Shown piece by piece: positions 44,158-53,249 of a stretch of 64,000 bases of DNA. Position 1 is the stretch's first letter. Every line of letters begins with the position of its first letter. The DNA is from Pseudomonas sp. B21-056 (GTDB taxonomy: Bacteria > Pseudomonadota > Gammaproteobacteria > Pseudomonadales > Pseudomonadaceae): assembly GCF_026016325.1 (NCBI RefSeq), contig NZ_CP087203.1:5208001-5272000 (forward strand), given 5' to 3'. Made by a program: the position numbers and the translations under genes. The notes below the pieces were generated by a model that worked only from the letters and a program-made list of their open reading frames with translations, was not told the DNA's origin and did not search any database.

Positions 44158-44526
44158 GGTCGGCTGTCAGGCCGCCTTCGCGAGCAAGCTCGCTCCCACA
44201 GTGGGACTGGCGTACACCCGAAAGAGCCAGGTCGGCTGTAAGGCCGCCTCGCGCCGGTTCTTGATCTCGGGCGCCCCGTTAACCACGATGGCCGAACGCA
44301 GGTATTGCGCAGTGGGCATCCCGGCATGGATGCCGGGATAGCCGCGCTGGGCCATGGATGGCCCTTCGCGGCGGGCCCACGGAGCAATGCCGGAGTGAGG
44401 GCATGCCGAGCTTTAGCGAGGCACCGAGTGGTGGGGCAAAAGCGTTTTGCTTACTTTTGCGCTTCTCAAAAGTGAGACGCTGTAAAAGCGGAACCATAAG
44501 TCGCCGTTACCGAAGAAACGGATCTA
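44158..44526 (-). repeat. Right arm of the ~368-bp inverted repeat
   Basis: Reverse complement of 43061-43428. It includes the same palindromes (GGGCCATGGATGGCCC, GGCATCCCGGCATGGATGCC) and REP end. The greatest difference is near 44430-44490, where CAAAAGCGTTTTGCTTACTT replaces the matching left-arm text. The arms enclose ~730 bases. Confidence 0.9.
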
Positions 44527-44551
44527 CACACCACCCTTACTTCACCACCCC

Positions 44552-44965
44552 CTACTTCACCACCTTCAGACTAGGCCGCCCACTAGGCCGCGGCGGCTCA
44601 TCATCCGGTGGCGGCAGCTCATCATCCGCCTCGTACTCATCCTCCCCTTCCAACGGCGCCTCGAGTTCAAACACCATACCCTGACCATTCTCCCGAGCAT
44701 AAATCCCCAGGATCGAAGCAATAGGCACGTACAGCGTGTGCGGCACACCGCCGAAGCGGCCTTCGAAGCTCACGGCATCGTTGTCCATGTGCAGATGGCG
44801 CACGGCGGCCGGCGAAACGTTCAGGACAATCTGCCCGTCATTGGCAAAACCCTGCGGCACCTGTACCGACGGATACTCGGCATTGACCAGCATGTGCGGG
44901 GTGCAATCATTGTCCACAATCCACTCGTAGAGCGCGCGGACCAGATAAGGTCGACTGGAGTTCAT
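44552..44965 (-). CDS. sspB: ClpXP protease specificity-enhancing factor SspB
   Basis: The protein is 137 aa. The N-terminal dimer domain that binds the ssrA tag includes SRPYLVRALYEWIVDNDCTPH and the beta strands to ~105. An acidic, Pro-rich flexible tail ends in the ClpX-binding block RPSLKVVK. It delivers ssrA-tagged proteins to ClpXP. It lies 16 bases after sspA. Confidence 0.97.
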   Translation of the reverse strand: MNSSRPYLVRALYEWIVDNDCTPHMLVNAEYPSVQVPQGFANDGQIVLNVSPAAVRHLHMDNDAVSFEGRFGGVPHTLYVPIASILGIYARENGQGMVFELEAPLEGEDEYEADDELPPPDDEPPRPSGRPSLKVVK

Positions 44966-44981
44966 AGCGGCTCCCTAAGCC

Positions 44982-45599
44982 TTAGCGCATGTCGCGTTCG
45001 ACACCAGACAGACTCGCCTGGAAAGTCTCACGCGCAAATTGGCGCTCCATATAATCAAGCAGCGGCTTGGCAGGCCGCGGCAGTTCGATACCCAGAATCG
45101 GCAAACGCCAGAGTATGGGCAATAGGCAGCAATCCACCAGGCTTTGTTCCTCACTGAGGAAAAACGGCTTATCGATGAACAGCGGCGATACGCCCGTCAG
45201 GCTTTCACGCAACTCCTTGCGCGCCACGACCCGCGCCGGCTCCTTGGTCCGCGGATCCAGGATCAGATCCACCAGCCCGCACCAGTCACGCTGGATGCGA
45301 TGGATCAACAAGCGGCTGTTGGCACGCGCCACAGGGTATACCGGCAGCAAGGGTGGATGCGGATAACGCTCATCCAGGTATTCCATCACCACCGTCGACT
45401 CCCACAGTGCCAAGTCACGATCGACCAGCGTGGGCAGGCTGCCGTAGGGGTTCACCTCGATCAGCTTCGGCGGCTGGCGGCCGGCCTCGACGTAAATGAT
45501 CTCGGCGCTGACACCCTTTTCTGCCAGTACGATACGTACCCGGTGGGAATAGTGGTCGGCGGGGTCGGAGTAACAGGCCAACCGATTGGTCACGCCCAT
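44982..45599 (-). CDS. sspA: Stringent starvation protein A (RNA polymerase-associated)
   Basis: The ATG at 45599 ([15 protein letters not shown]) with AGGAGGAT upstream gives 205 aa. It has a GST-like fold: thioredoxin-like N-domain (~8-85, [19 protein letters not shown]) and helical C-domain. The catalytic Cys/Ser of true glutathione transferases is not conserved; SspA binds RNA polymerase and shapes stress and virulence gene expression. It pairs with sspB as in most proteobacteria. Confidence 0.96.
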   Translation of the reverse strand: MGVTNRLACYSDPADHYSHRVRIVLAEKGVSAEIIYVEAGRQPPKLIEVNPYGSLPTLVDRDLALWESTVVMEYLDERYPHPPLLPVYPVARANSRLLIHRIQRDWCGLVDLILDPRTKEPARVVARKELRESLTGVSPLFIDKPFFLSEEQSLVDCCLLPILWRLPILGIELPRPAKPLLDYMERQFARETFQASLSGVERDMR

Positions 45600-45629
45600 G
45601 GCGATCCTCCTCGCTTGTAGAAATTCTGG

Positions 45630-45719
45630 GAAAGAAAAACGAGCGCGCCCAGAGGGCGTCTCCCGTAACACCTGGCCGACCAGGCTCGTTACACTTTCAG
45701 AGACGCCCTTGGGCGCGCA
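45630..45719 (-). terminator. Long hairpin terminator between petC and sspA
   Basis: Arms 45700-45718 and 45643-45662 (minus strand GCGCGCCCAAGGGCGTCTC and GAGACGCCCTCTGGGCGCGC) are near-complementary, with a small CGCCC-TCT-GGGCG hairpin at the 3' side leading into GTTTTTCTTT. It should end the petABC transcript just before the sspA ribosome site, so an sspA promoter within or before this hairpin is implied but not identified. Confidence 0.7.
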
Positions 45720-45747
45720 CGATTAACAGCAACGGCTTACAGCTTTA

Positions 45748-46530
45748 TCAATGTACGTCTTTCCAGTATTCACGCTTGAGCAGATAAGCGAATACGAAGA
45801 AGAACGCCAGGTACAGCAATACATAGGTACCGATGCGCTGATGCTGCAGCTTCACCGGGTTGGCCGAATAGGCCAGGAAGGTCACCAGGTTCTTGACCTT
45901 CTCGTCGAACTGCTCAGGCGTCAGGGCGCCGCTGTTCGGCACGATGGTCAGCTGGTCGCAGGCTTCGTGAGTCAACGCGGTACCGGTCAGCGGATCGTAT
46001 TGCTTCTTGCCATGCTCGACGATCTGAACCTGCTTGCAGCCTACCACCTGACGACCCTGCAGGCCGACCAGAACGTTCGGCATGCCGACGTTCGGGAAGA
46101 CCTTGTTGTTCACGCCCCATGGACGCGCAGGATCTTCATAGAACGAACGCAGGTAGCCATAGAGCCAGTCGGTACCGCGTACACGAGCGACCAGGGTCAG
46201 GTCGGGCGGCGCAGCGCCGAACCAGGTCTTGGCATCTGCCGGCTGCATGCCGACGGTCATGTGATCGCCCAGCTTGGCGCCGGTGAACACCAGTTTCTCG
46301 AGCATCAGCTCATGGGGAATGCCCAGGTCATCGGCCACACGCTCGTAACGCTGGAACTTGGCACTGTGGCAACCCATGCAGTAGTTGGCGAACGTGCGTG
46401 CGCCGTCCTGCATGGCGGCTTTATCGGAAACGTCGATGTCGACTTTTTCCAGCTCTGGACCACCGTGTTCGGCCGCGAAGGACAAGACAGGCATGGCAGC
46501 AAGAATCAGTACAGCAAATAGCTTTTTCAT
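45748..46530 (-). CDS. petC: Cytochrome c1 of the bc1 complex
   Basis: The protein is 260 aa. It has a signal peptide (~1-19), haem-c site CMGCH at 51-55, an axial-ligand Met region (VGMQPAD), and a C-terminal anchor helix (YVLLYLAFFFVFAYLLKREYW). It passes electrons from the Rieske centre to soluble cytochromes in the periplasm. It shares one base with the petB stop and is last in petA-petB-petC. Confidence 0.97.
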   Translation of the reverse strand: MKKLFAVLILAAMPVLSFAAEHGGPELEKVDIDVSDKAAMQDGARTFANYCMGCHSAKFQRYERVADDLGIPHELMLEKLVFTGAKLGDHMTVGMQPADAKTWFGAAPPDLTLVARVRGTDWLYGYLRSFYEDPARPWGVNNKVFPNVGMPNVLVGLQGRQVVGCKQVQIVEHGKKQYDPLTGTALTHEACDQLTIVPNSGALTPEQFDEKVKNLVTFLAYSANPVKLQHQRIGTYVLLYLAFFFVFAYLLKREYWKDVH

Positions 46531-47741
46531 CAGCCAGTCACCCTTTCCGGAACCGGTTTGGTCTTCTCGAGCCTGGTATAGAACGGCATCAGAATGAAGT
46601 AGGCGAAGTACAGGAACGTACAGACCTGCGACAGCAACGTACGCTCAGGAGTCGGTGCCAGTACGCCCAGCACACCCAGGATCACGAACGAGATGCAGAA
46701 CACCACGAGCCAGATCTTGCTCAGCCAGCCTTTGTAGCGCATCGACTTGACCGGACTGCGGTCCAGCCACGGCAGGACGAACAGCACGGCGATGGCCGCA
46801 CCCATGGCGATAACGCCCAGCAGCTTGTCGGGGATCGCCCGCAAAATTGCGTAGAACGGCGTGAAGTACCAGACCGGGGCAATGTGCTCAGGCGTCTTGA
46901 AGGCGTTCGCCTGTTCGAAGTTCGGCTTCTCGAGGAAGTAGCCGCCCATCTCCGGGAAGAAGAACACGATGGAGCAGAAGATGAACAGGAACACCACCAC
47001 GCCGACGATATCCTTCACGGTGTAGTACGGGTGGAAGGCGATGCCATCCAGCGGTACGCCGTTCTCGTCCTTGTGCTTCTTGATGTCCACGCCATCCGGG
47101 TTGTTCGAGCCAACTTCGTGTAGCGCCAGGATGTGCAACACCACCAGGCCGAGGATCACGATCGGCAGGGCCACCACATGCAGGGCGAAGAAGCGGTTCA
47201 GGGTAATGCCCGAGATCAGGTAGTCACCACGGATCCACTGGGTCAGGTCGTTGCCGATGACCGGGATCGCGCCGAACAGCGAGATGATCACCTGGGCACC
47301 CCAGTAGGACATCTGGCCCCACGGCAGCAGGTAACCCATGAAGGCTTCGGCCATCAGCGCCAGGTAGATCAACATGCCGAAGACCCACACCAGCTCACGG
47401 GGCTTCTGGTACGAACCGTAGAGCAGGCCACGGAACATATGCAGGTAAACCACGATGAAGAACGCCGAAGCGCCGGTGGAGTGCAGCAGGCGCAGGATCG
47501 AGCCGTACTCGACGTCGCGCATGATGTACTCGACAGAAGCGAACGCTTCTTCCGCCGACGGGGTATAGCTCATGGTCAGCCAGACACCGGTGACGATCTG
47601 GTTGACCAGAACGAGCAATGCCAGGGAGCCGAAGAAATAGAAGAAGTTGAAGTTTTTCGGAGCGTAGTACTTGCTGAGATGGTCTTCCCACATCTTGGTC
47701 GCGGGAAAGCGCGCATCAACCCAATCCATAAGTTTGCTCAT
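46530..47741 (-). CDS. petB: Cytochrome b of the bc1 complex
   Basis: The ATG at 47741 (MSKLMDWVDARFP) gives 403 aa; it shares one base with the petA stop and has GGAGAAAGCGTG as ribosome site. There are eight membrane helices; haem-ligand histidines occur in HSTGASAFFIVVYLHMFRG and FALHVVALPIVILGLVVLHILALHEVG. The quinol-site PDWY-like region reads PVWYFTP, PVWY in place of the common PEWY. Confidence 0.97.
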   Translation of the reverse strand: MSKLMDWVDARFPATKMWEDHLSKYYAPKNFNFFYFFGSLALLVLVNQIVTGVWLTMSYTPSAEEAFASVEYIMRDVEYGSILRLLHSTGASAFFIVVYLHMFRGLLYGSYQKPRELVWVFGMLIYLALMAEAFMGYLLPWGQMSYWGAQVIISLFGAIPVIGNDLTQWIRGDYLISGITLNRFFALHVVALPIVILGLVVLHILALHEVGSNNPDGVDIKKHKDENGVPLDGIAFHPYYTVKDIVGVVVFLFIFCSIVFFFPEMGGYFLEKPNFEQANAFKTPEHIAPVWYFTPFYAILRAIPDKLLGVIAMGAAIAVLFVLPWLDRSPVKSMRYKGWLSKIWLVVFCISFVILGVLGVLAPTPERTLLSQVCTFLYFAYFILMPFYTRLEKTKPVPERVTG

Positions 47742-48334
47742 CACGCTTTCTCCGTATCGACGCCGATGACAATGATGTCGTCGGTCTCATAGGAATGCGG
47801 GGGAACTGGCAGGTTCAGAGGTGCAGGCTGCGATTTGTAGACGCGACCCGCCAGGTCGTAATGGGAGCCGTGGCAAGGGCAGAAATAGCCACCAACCCAG
47901 TCCTTGCCCAGATCGGCAGGGGCCACTTCGGGACGGAACGTAGGCGAGCAACCCAGGTGCGTGCAGATCCCGATCAGCAGCAGGATCTGCGGCTTGATCG
48001 AGCGCGTTTCAGGATTGACGTATTCCGGTTGGACCGAGTTCTTGGAAGAGGGATCGGACAGCTGGCCCTCGATCTTTTTCAGATTCCCCAGGATCTCCTC
48101 GGTACGGCGGACGATGAACACCGGCTGGCCGCGCCATTCAGCAATCATCTGCTGGCCTGGCTCGATCTTGCTGACATTCACTTTCACCGGTGCACCTGCA
48201 GCTTTCGCCTTGGCACTGGGAAACCATGACCCCACGAACGGGACCGCAGCCCCCACCGCTCCTGCAGCACCCACCACGGATGTGGCTGCTACCAGGAAGC
48301 GACGCCGGCCTGCATTCACGCCGTCATTGCTCAT
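47741..48334 (-). CDS. petA: Rieske iron-sulfur subunit of the bc1 complex
   Basis: The protein is 197 aa. A twin-arginine motif (RRRFLVAATS, ~10-19) starts the N-terminal anchor. [2Fe-2S] ligands lie in CTHLGC (124-129) and CPCHGSH (152-158). It is the quinol oxidase subunit facing the periplasm. It is the first gene of petABC. Confidence 0.97.
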   Translation of the reverse strand: MSNDGVNAGRRRFLVAATSVVGAAGAVGAAVPFVGSWFPSAKAKAAGAPVKVNVSKIEPGQQMIAEWRGQPVFIVRRTEEILGNLKKIEGQLSDPSSKNSVQPEYVNPETRSIKPQILLLIGICTHLGCSPTFRPEVAPADLGKDWVGGYFCPCHGSHYDLAGRVYKSQPAPLNLPVPPHSYETDDIIVIGVDTEKA

Positions 48335-48416
48335 TCAGTCCTCTCCCATCAGCTTTGTGGCCTGTTAGATCAGGCGTCTACTAAGTAAAAATCTGAACTT
48401 ATAAAAATTTTGCCGA

Positions 48417-48445
48417 ATGGTAATGAAAACCCCCAATTCTGACAA
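48417..48445 (-). promoter_or_regulatory. Candidate petABC promoter
   Basis: Minus-strand -35 TTGTCA (48445-48440), 17-base spacer, -10 TACCAT (48422-48417), ~80 bases before petA in an AT-rich gap. The -35 and spacer are good, the -10 is fair. Confidence 0.5.
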
Positions 48446-48535
48446 GGTAATTACCAAGCGGCCCTACCGCCAAGCCTTGTAGTATAGGGGCTCTACGAAT
48501 GTGGCAAGTTGTCACAGAGCATTTATTTCGCCCAT

Positions 48536-48569
48536 AAAAAAACGCCCAGCTCCGTGAGGAACTGGGCGC
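48536..48569 (-). terminator. Terminator after rpsI
   Basis: CGCCCAG (48568-48562) pairs with CTGGGCG (48549-48543) with extra TTCC/GGA pairing, then TTTTTTT. It separates rplM-rpsI from petABC. Confidence 0.9.
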
Positions 48570-48590
48570 CTTTTGAAAGCGGAAGCGAAA

Positions 48591-48983
48591 TTAACGCTTC
48601 GAGTACTGCGGACGCTTACGCGCTTTACGCAGACCGACTTTCTTACGTTCAACTTCACGGGCGTCGCGAGTCACGAAGCCAGCTTTGCGCAGGGCGCTAC
48701 GCAGGGTTTCGTCGTAGTCCATCAGGGCGCGAGTGATGCCGTGGCGGATTGCGCCAGCCTGACCACTTACACCACCACCGATAACGGTGACGTAGATGTC
48801 GAATTTTTCGACGGTCTCGGTCAGCTCCAGCGGCTGACGAACTACCATGCGGGCAGTTTCGCGGCCGAAGAAGTTATCCAGGGAGCGGTTGTTGATGGAG
48901 ATGTTGCCAGTGCCCGGACGCAGGAAAACGCGTGCGGTTGCAGTCTTGCGACGGCCAGTGCCGTAATTTTGAGTCGCCGACAT
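48591..48983 (-). CDS. rpsI: 30S ribosomal protein uS9
   Basis: The protein is 130 aa, the E. coli length, with the S9 start [37 protein letters not shown] in the middle and the basic tail [18 protein letters not shown] that reaches the P site. It is 14 bases after rplM. Confidence 0.98.
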   Translation of the reverse strand: MSATQNYGTGRRKTATARVFLRPGTGNISINNRSLDNFFGRETARMVVRQPLELTETVEKFDIYVTVIGGGVSGQAGAIRHGITRALMDYDETLRSALRKAGFVTRDAREVERKKVGLRKARKRPQYSKR

Positions 48984-48997
48984 AATGAACTATTCCG

Positions 48998-49426
48998 TTA
49001 AAACTTCAGTTCTTGGGGCTGCTGAGCAGTATGAGGGTGAGCAGCGCCCGCATAAACCTTCAGCTTACGATACATGTCGCGACCCAGTGGGTTCTTAGGC
49101 AGCATGCCTTTAACCGCGGTCTCGATCACGCGCTCAGGGGCCTTGGCGATCAGCTTTTCAAAGTTGATCGACTTGATGCCGCCCGGAAAACCGGAGTGGG
49201 AGTAGTACATTTTGTCAGTGGTTTTAGCGCCAGTAACACGTACTTGCTCGGCGTTGATCACGACGATGTAGTCGCCGGTGTCAACGTGAGGGGTGTACTC
49301 AGGCTTGTGCTTGCCACGCAGACGGCTCGCGATTTCGGTGGCCAGACGACCCAGGGTCTGACCAGCAGCGTCGACGACGAACCAGTCGCGCTGTACTGTT
49401 TCCGGTTTAGCAGTAAAAGTTTTCAT
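48998..49426 (-). CDS. rplM: 50S ribosomal protein uL13
   Basis: The protein is 142 aa, the usual length, with [39 protein letters not shown] and [20 protein letters not shown]. It is an early-assembly protein of the large subunit and the first gene of rplM-rpsI. The strong promoter is at 49468-49496, leaving a ~35-base 5' leader. Confidence 0.98.
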   Translation of the reverse strand: MKTFTAKPETVQRDWFVVDAAGQTLGRLATEIASRLRGKHKPEYTPHVDTGDYIVVINAEQVRVTGAKTTDKMYYSHSGFPGGIKSINFEKLIAKAPERVIETAVKGMLPKNPLGRDMYRKLKVYAGAAHPHTAQQPQELKF

Positions 49427-49467
49427 TCTTTATAGCCTCAGGGGCCGCCCTGTAAATTAGACGGCGG

Positions 49468-49496
49468 ATCTTACTGAATAGTGCGTACTTTGACAA
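49468..49496 (-). promoter_or_regulatory. rplM-rpsI promoter
   Basis: Minus-strand -35 TTGTCA (49496-49491), 17-base spacer, -10 TAAGAT (49473-49468), 42 bases before the rplM start. Confidence 0.75.
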
Positions 49497-49670
49497 GTCA
49501 AAGGCAGCCGGATACAGACGCTTTCGGGGGCTCGGGTCGGCGCGTCCGTTCAACGGCAAGATTCTTCGGCGGCGGCGCATCACTTCCACTGCAGAAAGAG
49601 GTGCGCAATTATGCAGATTGCGAAAAATATTTCAACCTGCTTTTATGATTGTTTTGCCAAGGAGTCCCCG

Positions 49671-50711
49671 ATGGACTATCGCCAGCTAGGCCGTACCGAT
49701 CTGAACGTGAGCGCCCTGTGCCTCGGCACCATGACCTGGGGCGAGCAGAACAACGAGGCCGAGGCTTTCGCCCAGATCGAACGCGCCAAGGGTGCCGGCA
49801 TCAATTTCATCGACACCGCCGAGATGTACCCGGTCCCGCCCAAGGCCGAGACCTATGCCACCACCGAGCGCTACATCGGCAACTATTTCAAGCGCCGTGG
49901 CGACCGTGCCGACTGGATCCTGGCGAGCAAGATCGCCGGCCCCGGCAACACCATCGATTACATCCGCGACAAGAATCTCAAGCACAACCGCCGCCACATC
50001 GTCGAAGCGCTGGACGCCAGCCTCAAGCGCCTGCAGACCGACTGGATCGATCTCTACCAGTTGCACTGGCCGGAACGCAGCACCAACTTCTTCGGGCAAC
50101 TGGGCTACAAGCACAAGGCTGATGAAGACTTCACCCCGCTGGAAGAAACCCTTGAAGCCCTGGACGAACAGGTTCGTGCCGGCAAGATCCGCCATATCGG
50201 CCTGTCCAACGAAACGCCGTGGGGCACCATGAAATTCCTCGCCCTGGCCGAAGCCCGTGGTTGGCCGCGAGCGGTGTCGATCCAGAACCCGTACAACCTG
50301 CTCAACCGCAGCTTCGAGATCGGCCTGGCGGAAATCGCCATCCGCGAACAGTGCGGCCTCCTGGCCTATTCGCCCCTGGCGTTCGGCTTCCTGTCGGGCA
50401 AATATGAAGGCGGCGCACGGCCGGCCAAGGGCCGCCTGACGCTCTATAGCCGCTTCATGCGCTACTTCAATCCACAGTCGGAAGCGGCGTGCAGCCGTTA
50501 TGTGGCGCTCGCCCGTGAACATGGCCTGGACCCGGCGCAGATGGCCCTGGCGTTCGTCACACAACAACCGTTCGTGACCAGCAACATCATTGGCGCCACC
50601 ACCCTGGAACAACTGGACAGCAACATCGAAAGCTTCGACCTGAAGCTGTCGGACGAAGTGCTGGCGGGGATCGAGGCGATTCACAAGGATCAGCCTAACC
50701 CAGCGCCTTGA
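49671..50711 (+). CDS. tas: NADP(H)-dependent aldo/keto reductase (Tas-like)
   Basis: AAGGAG before the ATG at 49671 decides the start; the protein is 346 aa. It is an AKR barrel with DTAEMYP (catalytic Asp and Tyr, ~48-54), Lys in ILASKIAGPG, YQLHWP (His) and IRHIGLSNETPWG. The Tas subgroup is recognised by MDYRQLGRTDLNVSALCLGTMTWG. The physiological substrate is unknown. It lies between rplM and the acyl-CoA dehydrogenase, as I recall for P. aeruginosa PA4434. Confidence 0.9.
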   Translation: MDYRQLGRTDLNVSALCLGTMTWGEQNNEAEAFAQIERAKGAGINFIDTAEMYPVPPKAETYATTERYIGNYFKRRGDRADWILASKIAGPGNTIDYIRDKNLKHNRRHIVEALDASLKRLQTDWIDLYQLHWPERSTNFFGQLGYKHKADEDFTPLEETLEALDEQVRAGKIRHIGLSNETPWGTMKFLALAEARGWPRAVSIQNPYNLLNRSFEIGLAEIAIREQCGLLAYSPLAFGFLSGKYEGGARPAKGRLTLYSRFMRYFNPQSEAACSRYVALAREHGLDPAQMALAFVTQQPFVTSNIIGATTLEQLDSNIESFDLKLSDEVLAGIEAIHKDQPNPAP

Positions 50712-50728
50712 CCGACCCGTAGACCCAA

Positions 50729-50791
50729 TCGCGAGCAGGCTCGCTCCCACAAGGGTTGCTGATCGTTCCCACGCTCTGCGTGGGAACGATC
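50729..50791. repeat. REP plus 31-bp palindrome between convergent genes
   Basis: A REP (GCGAGCAGGCTCGCTCCCAC) is followed at 50761-50791 by a near-perfect palindrome GATCGTTCCCACGCT-C-TGCGTGGGAACGATC. Both lie between the convergent tas and acyl-CoA dehydrogenase genes and may serve as a shared stop region. Confidence 0.85.
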
Positions 50792-50800
50792 ACCCCATCA

Positions 50801-51937
50801 TCAAAGCGACCGCGCAATGATCTCCTTCATGATCTCATTGGTCCCCGCATAGATCCGCTGCACCCGCGCATCCGCCCACGCCCGGGCCACCGGGTATTCC
50901 CACATGAAACCGTAACCGCCGTGCAACTGCACGCACTCGTCGAGCACCTTGCATTGCAGGTCCGTGCCCCAGTACTTGGCCATCGCCGCCGTCGGCACGT
51001 CGAGCTTGCCTTGCAGGTGCAGTTCCAGGCAGCGGTCGATGAAGACGCGGCCGATCTGGATCTCGGTGGCCATTTCCGCCAGTTTGAAGCGGGTGTTCTG
51101 GAAGTCCGCGATGCTTTTACCAAAGGCCTTGCGATCACGGGTGTAGTCCTGCGTCCATTGCAACGCCGCCTCGGCCGAGGCCAGGCCACCAATGGCGACA
51201 GTCAGGCGTTCCTGGGGCAGCTCCTGCATCAAGTAGGCAAAGCCCATTCCGGCCTGCCCGAGCAGGTTTTCCTTCGGCACCCGGACATCCTGGAAGAACA
51301 ATTCCGACGTGTCCTGGGCCTTCATTCCGACCTTTTCCAGGCGCTTGCCCTTCTCGAAGCCAGGCGTGCCCGCTTCCACCAGGAACAGGCTGGTGCCCTT
51401 GGCGCCGGCTTTCGGATCGGTCTTGGCAACCACGATCACCAGGTCGGCGAGAAAGCCATTGGTGATGAAGGTCTTCGAACCGTTGATGACGTATTCATCG
51501 CCGTCCAGCACCGCCGTGGTCTTCACCCCTTGCAGGTCGGAACCGGCGCCGGGTTCGGTCATGGCGATGGCCGTGACCATTTCGCCGGACACCAGTTTCG
51601 GCAGGTATTTGTGCTTCAACGCTTCGCTGCCGTAATGCAGGATGTACGGCGCAACGATATCGGAATGCAGCGAGAAGCCGATGCCGGTCAGCCCCAGGCG
51701 GCCGATCTCCTCGATCACCACCGTGCTGTAGAGAAAATCCGCATCGAGCCCGCCATAGGCCTCCGGCAAGTGTGAACACAACATCCCCGCCTCCCCGGCC
51801 TTGTTCCAGAGCCGGCGATCGACATGCCCCTGTTTTTCCCACTGGCTGTGATACGGCACGGCCTCTTTTTCCAGGAAAGTTCGCACGCTGTCGCGAAACA
51901 ATTCGTGCTCGGGGCTGAACAGGGTTCTCGGGATCAT
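50801..51937 (-). CDS. Acyl-CoA dehydrogenase (long-chain/isovaleryl-like group)
   Basis: The protein is 378 aa. FAD and substrate motifs are MTEPGAGSDLQG and GSKTFITNG, and the C-terminal domain is RKAFGKSIADFQNTRFKLAEMA. The usual catalytic Glu position YEGT reads YAGTNEIMKE here. The helix block YLMQELPQERL matches the place where long-chain acyl-CoA dehydrogenases carry their catalytic Glu, so the base is probably there. It performs the first step of beta-oxidation or of branched-chain degradation; chain length is uncertain. It is divergent from the GlxA-type regulator. Confidence 0.92.
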   Translation of the reverse strand: MIPRTLFSPEHELFRDSVRTFLEKEAVPYHSQWEKQGHVDRRLWNKAGEAGMLCSHLPEAYGGLDADFLYSTVVIEEIGRLGLTGIGFSLHSDIVAPYILHYGSEALKHKYLPKLVSGEMVTAIAMTEPGAGSDLQGVKTTAVLDGDEYVINGSKTFITNGFLADLVIVVAKTDPKAGAKGTSLFLVEAGTPGFEKGKRLEKVGMKAQDTSELFFQDVRVPKENLLGQAGMGFAYLMQELPQERLTVAIGGLASAEAALQWTQDYTRDRKAFGKSIADFQNTRFKLAEMATEIQIGRVFIDRCLELHLQGKLDVPTAAMAKYWGTDLQCKVLDECVQLHGGYGFMWEYPVARAWADARVQRIYAGTNEIMKEIIARSL

Positions 51938-52081
51938 GGCGCACCTTGGATTATTGTTGGATGGGTTATCCGACAGAGCCTAAGCCCGCGATGTGCCACA
52001 GGACACTGGACACATCCGACAAAAAATAAGACGATCCAGCCGTCTGGTGACCACTTTCCCCTATAAAAACAAGATGAAATC

Positions 52082-53077
52082 ATGTCTATGCACCCCTCCA
52101 CGCCCTTGCGGCGCGTCAGCATCCTGGCAGTCGACCGGGTTTTCGCTTTCACCCTCATGCAAGCCAAGGACTTCTTCCACCTGGCCAGCCTGCGCTACGG
52201 CAAACAACTGGGCCAGGGCCTGACACCGGCGTTCGAAATTCGCCTGGTCAGCCCCGATGGCAAACCGGTGAACAGCTTCAGCGAGGTGATCATGCCGGTG
52301 GATGGCGGCCTGGAAAATACCGATGTGATTATCCTGCCGGCGTTCTGGGATGACTTCTCCACCCTTTGCCAACGCTATCCCCAGGTATTGCCCTGGCTGC
52401 GGGAACAGCACGCGCGCGGCGCCGTACTGTGCGGCGAAGCCACCGGCGTGTTCTGGCTGGCCGAAGCCGGGCTGCTCGATGGCAAGGAAGCCACCACCTA
52501 CTGGCGCTTCTTCAACGCCTTCAGGGAGCGTTTTCCCCAGGTGCACCTGAACCAGGACAAGCACCTGACCGACGCCGACAATCTGTTCTGCGCCGGCGGC
52601 ACGACCTCGGTGTGCGACCTCTATATCTACCTCATCGAACGCTTCTGCGGTGCCCACGTCGCCCAGGCGGTAGCACGAGACATCCTGTATGAAGTGCAGC
52701 GCAATTATTCGCCGGGCAGGATCGGTTTCGGCGGGCAGAAACTCCATCAGGACGTGATCATCCTGCAGATCCAGCACTGGCTCGAAGAGCACTTCGCCGA
52801 CAAGTTCCGTTTCGAGGATGTCGCCCGGGAACACGGCATGAGCATTCGCAATTTCATGCGCCGCTTCCAGACCGCCACTGGTGACAAACCACTGCATTAT
52901 CTGCAGCGACTGCGCATCGAAACCGCCAAGGGCCTGCTGTCCGGCAGCCGCAAGAGCATCAAGACCATCAGCTACGAAGTCGGCTACGACGATGCGAGCT
53001 TCTTCGCACGGCTGTTCCGGCAACACACCGACCTGTCGCCGAATCAGTATCGGCAGCAGTTTCAGCGGGCCGCGTAA
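52082..53077 (+). CDS. GlxA-family AraC-type regulator (DJ-1/PfpI plus HTH)
   Basis: The protein is 331 aa. The N-terminal DJ-1/PfpI-like domain (~10-190, with the GAVLCGEATGVFWLAEAGLLDG nucleophile-elbow region) is non-enzymatic in this family and senses small amines or metabolites. The AraC double HTH covers ~225-325 (FEDVAREHGMSIRNFMRRF, YEVGYDDASFFARLFRQHTDLSPNQYR). Divergent placement makes the acyl-CoA dehydrogenase gene its likely target (inference). Alternative Met at residue 3. Confidence 0.9.
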   Translation: MSMHPSTPLRRVSILAVDRVFAFTLMQAKDFFHLASLRYGKQLGQGLTPAFEIRLVSPDGKPVNSFSEVIMPVDGGLENTDVIILPAFWDDFSTLCQRYPQVLPWLREQHARGAVLCGEATGVFWLAEAGLLDGKEATTYWRFFNAFRERFPQVHLNQDKHLTDADNLFCAGGTTSVCDLYIYLIERFCGAHVAQAVARDILYEVQRNYSPGRIGFGGQKLHQDVIILQIQHWLEEHFADKFRFEDVAREHGMSIRNFMRRFQTATGDKPLHYLQRLRIETAKGLLSGSRKSIKTISYEVGYDDASFFARLFRQHTDLSPNQYRQQFQRAA

Positions 53078-53096
53078 GATTGAGCACCGACACTTC

Positions 53097-53190
53097 CCTG
53101 TGGGAGCGAGCCTGCTCGCGATAGCGGTGTGTCAGTGGACATCAATGCCACTGGTCTACCGCTATCGCGAGCAGGCTCGCTCCCACAGGG
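53097..53190. repeat. Inverted REP pair
   Basis: Two REPs face each other (CCCTGTGGGAGCGAGCCTGC at 53097 and its complement ending at 53190) with a small ATAGCGGT/ACCGCTAT continuation, giving a ~94-base hairpin between the convergent glxA-type and zapE genes. Confidence 0.9.
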
Positions 53191-53206
53191 TTATGCGGTG
53201 CACATG

Positions 53207-53234
53207 AAAAGGCCTGCAATCGCAGGCCCTTTTT
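53207..53234. terminator. Bidirectional terminator between glxA-type gene and zapE
   Basis: AAAAGGCCTGC-AATC-GCAGGCCCTTTTT: a 7-bp GC stem with A tract on one side and T tract on the other serves both convergent genes. Confidence 0.85.
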
Positions 53235-53249
53235 ACTTTCCGAATCAGC

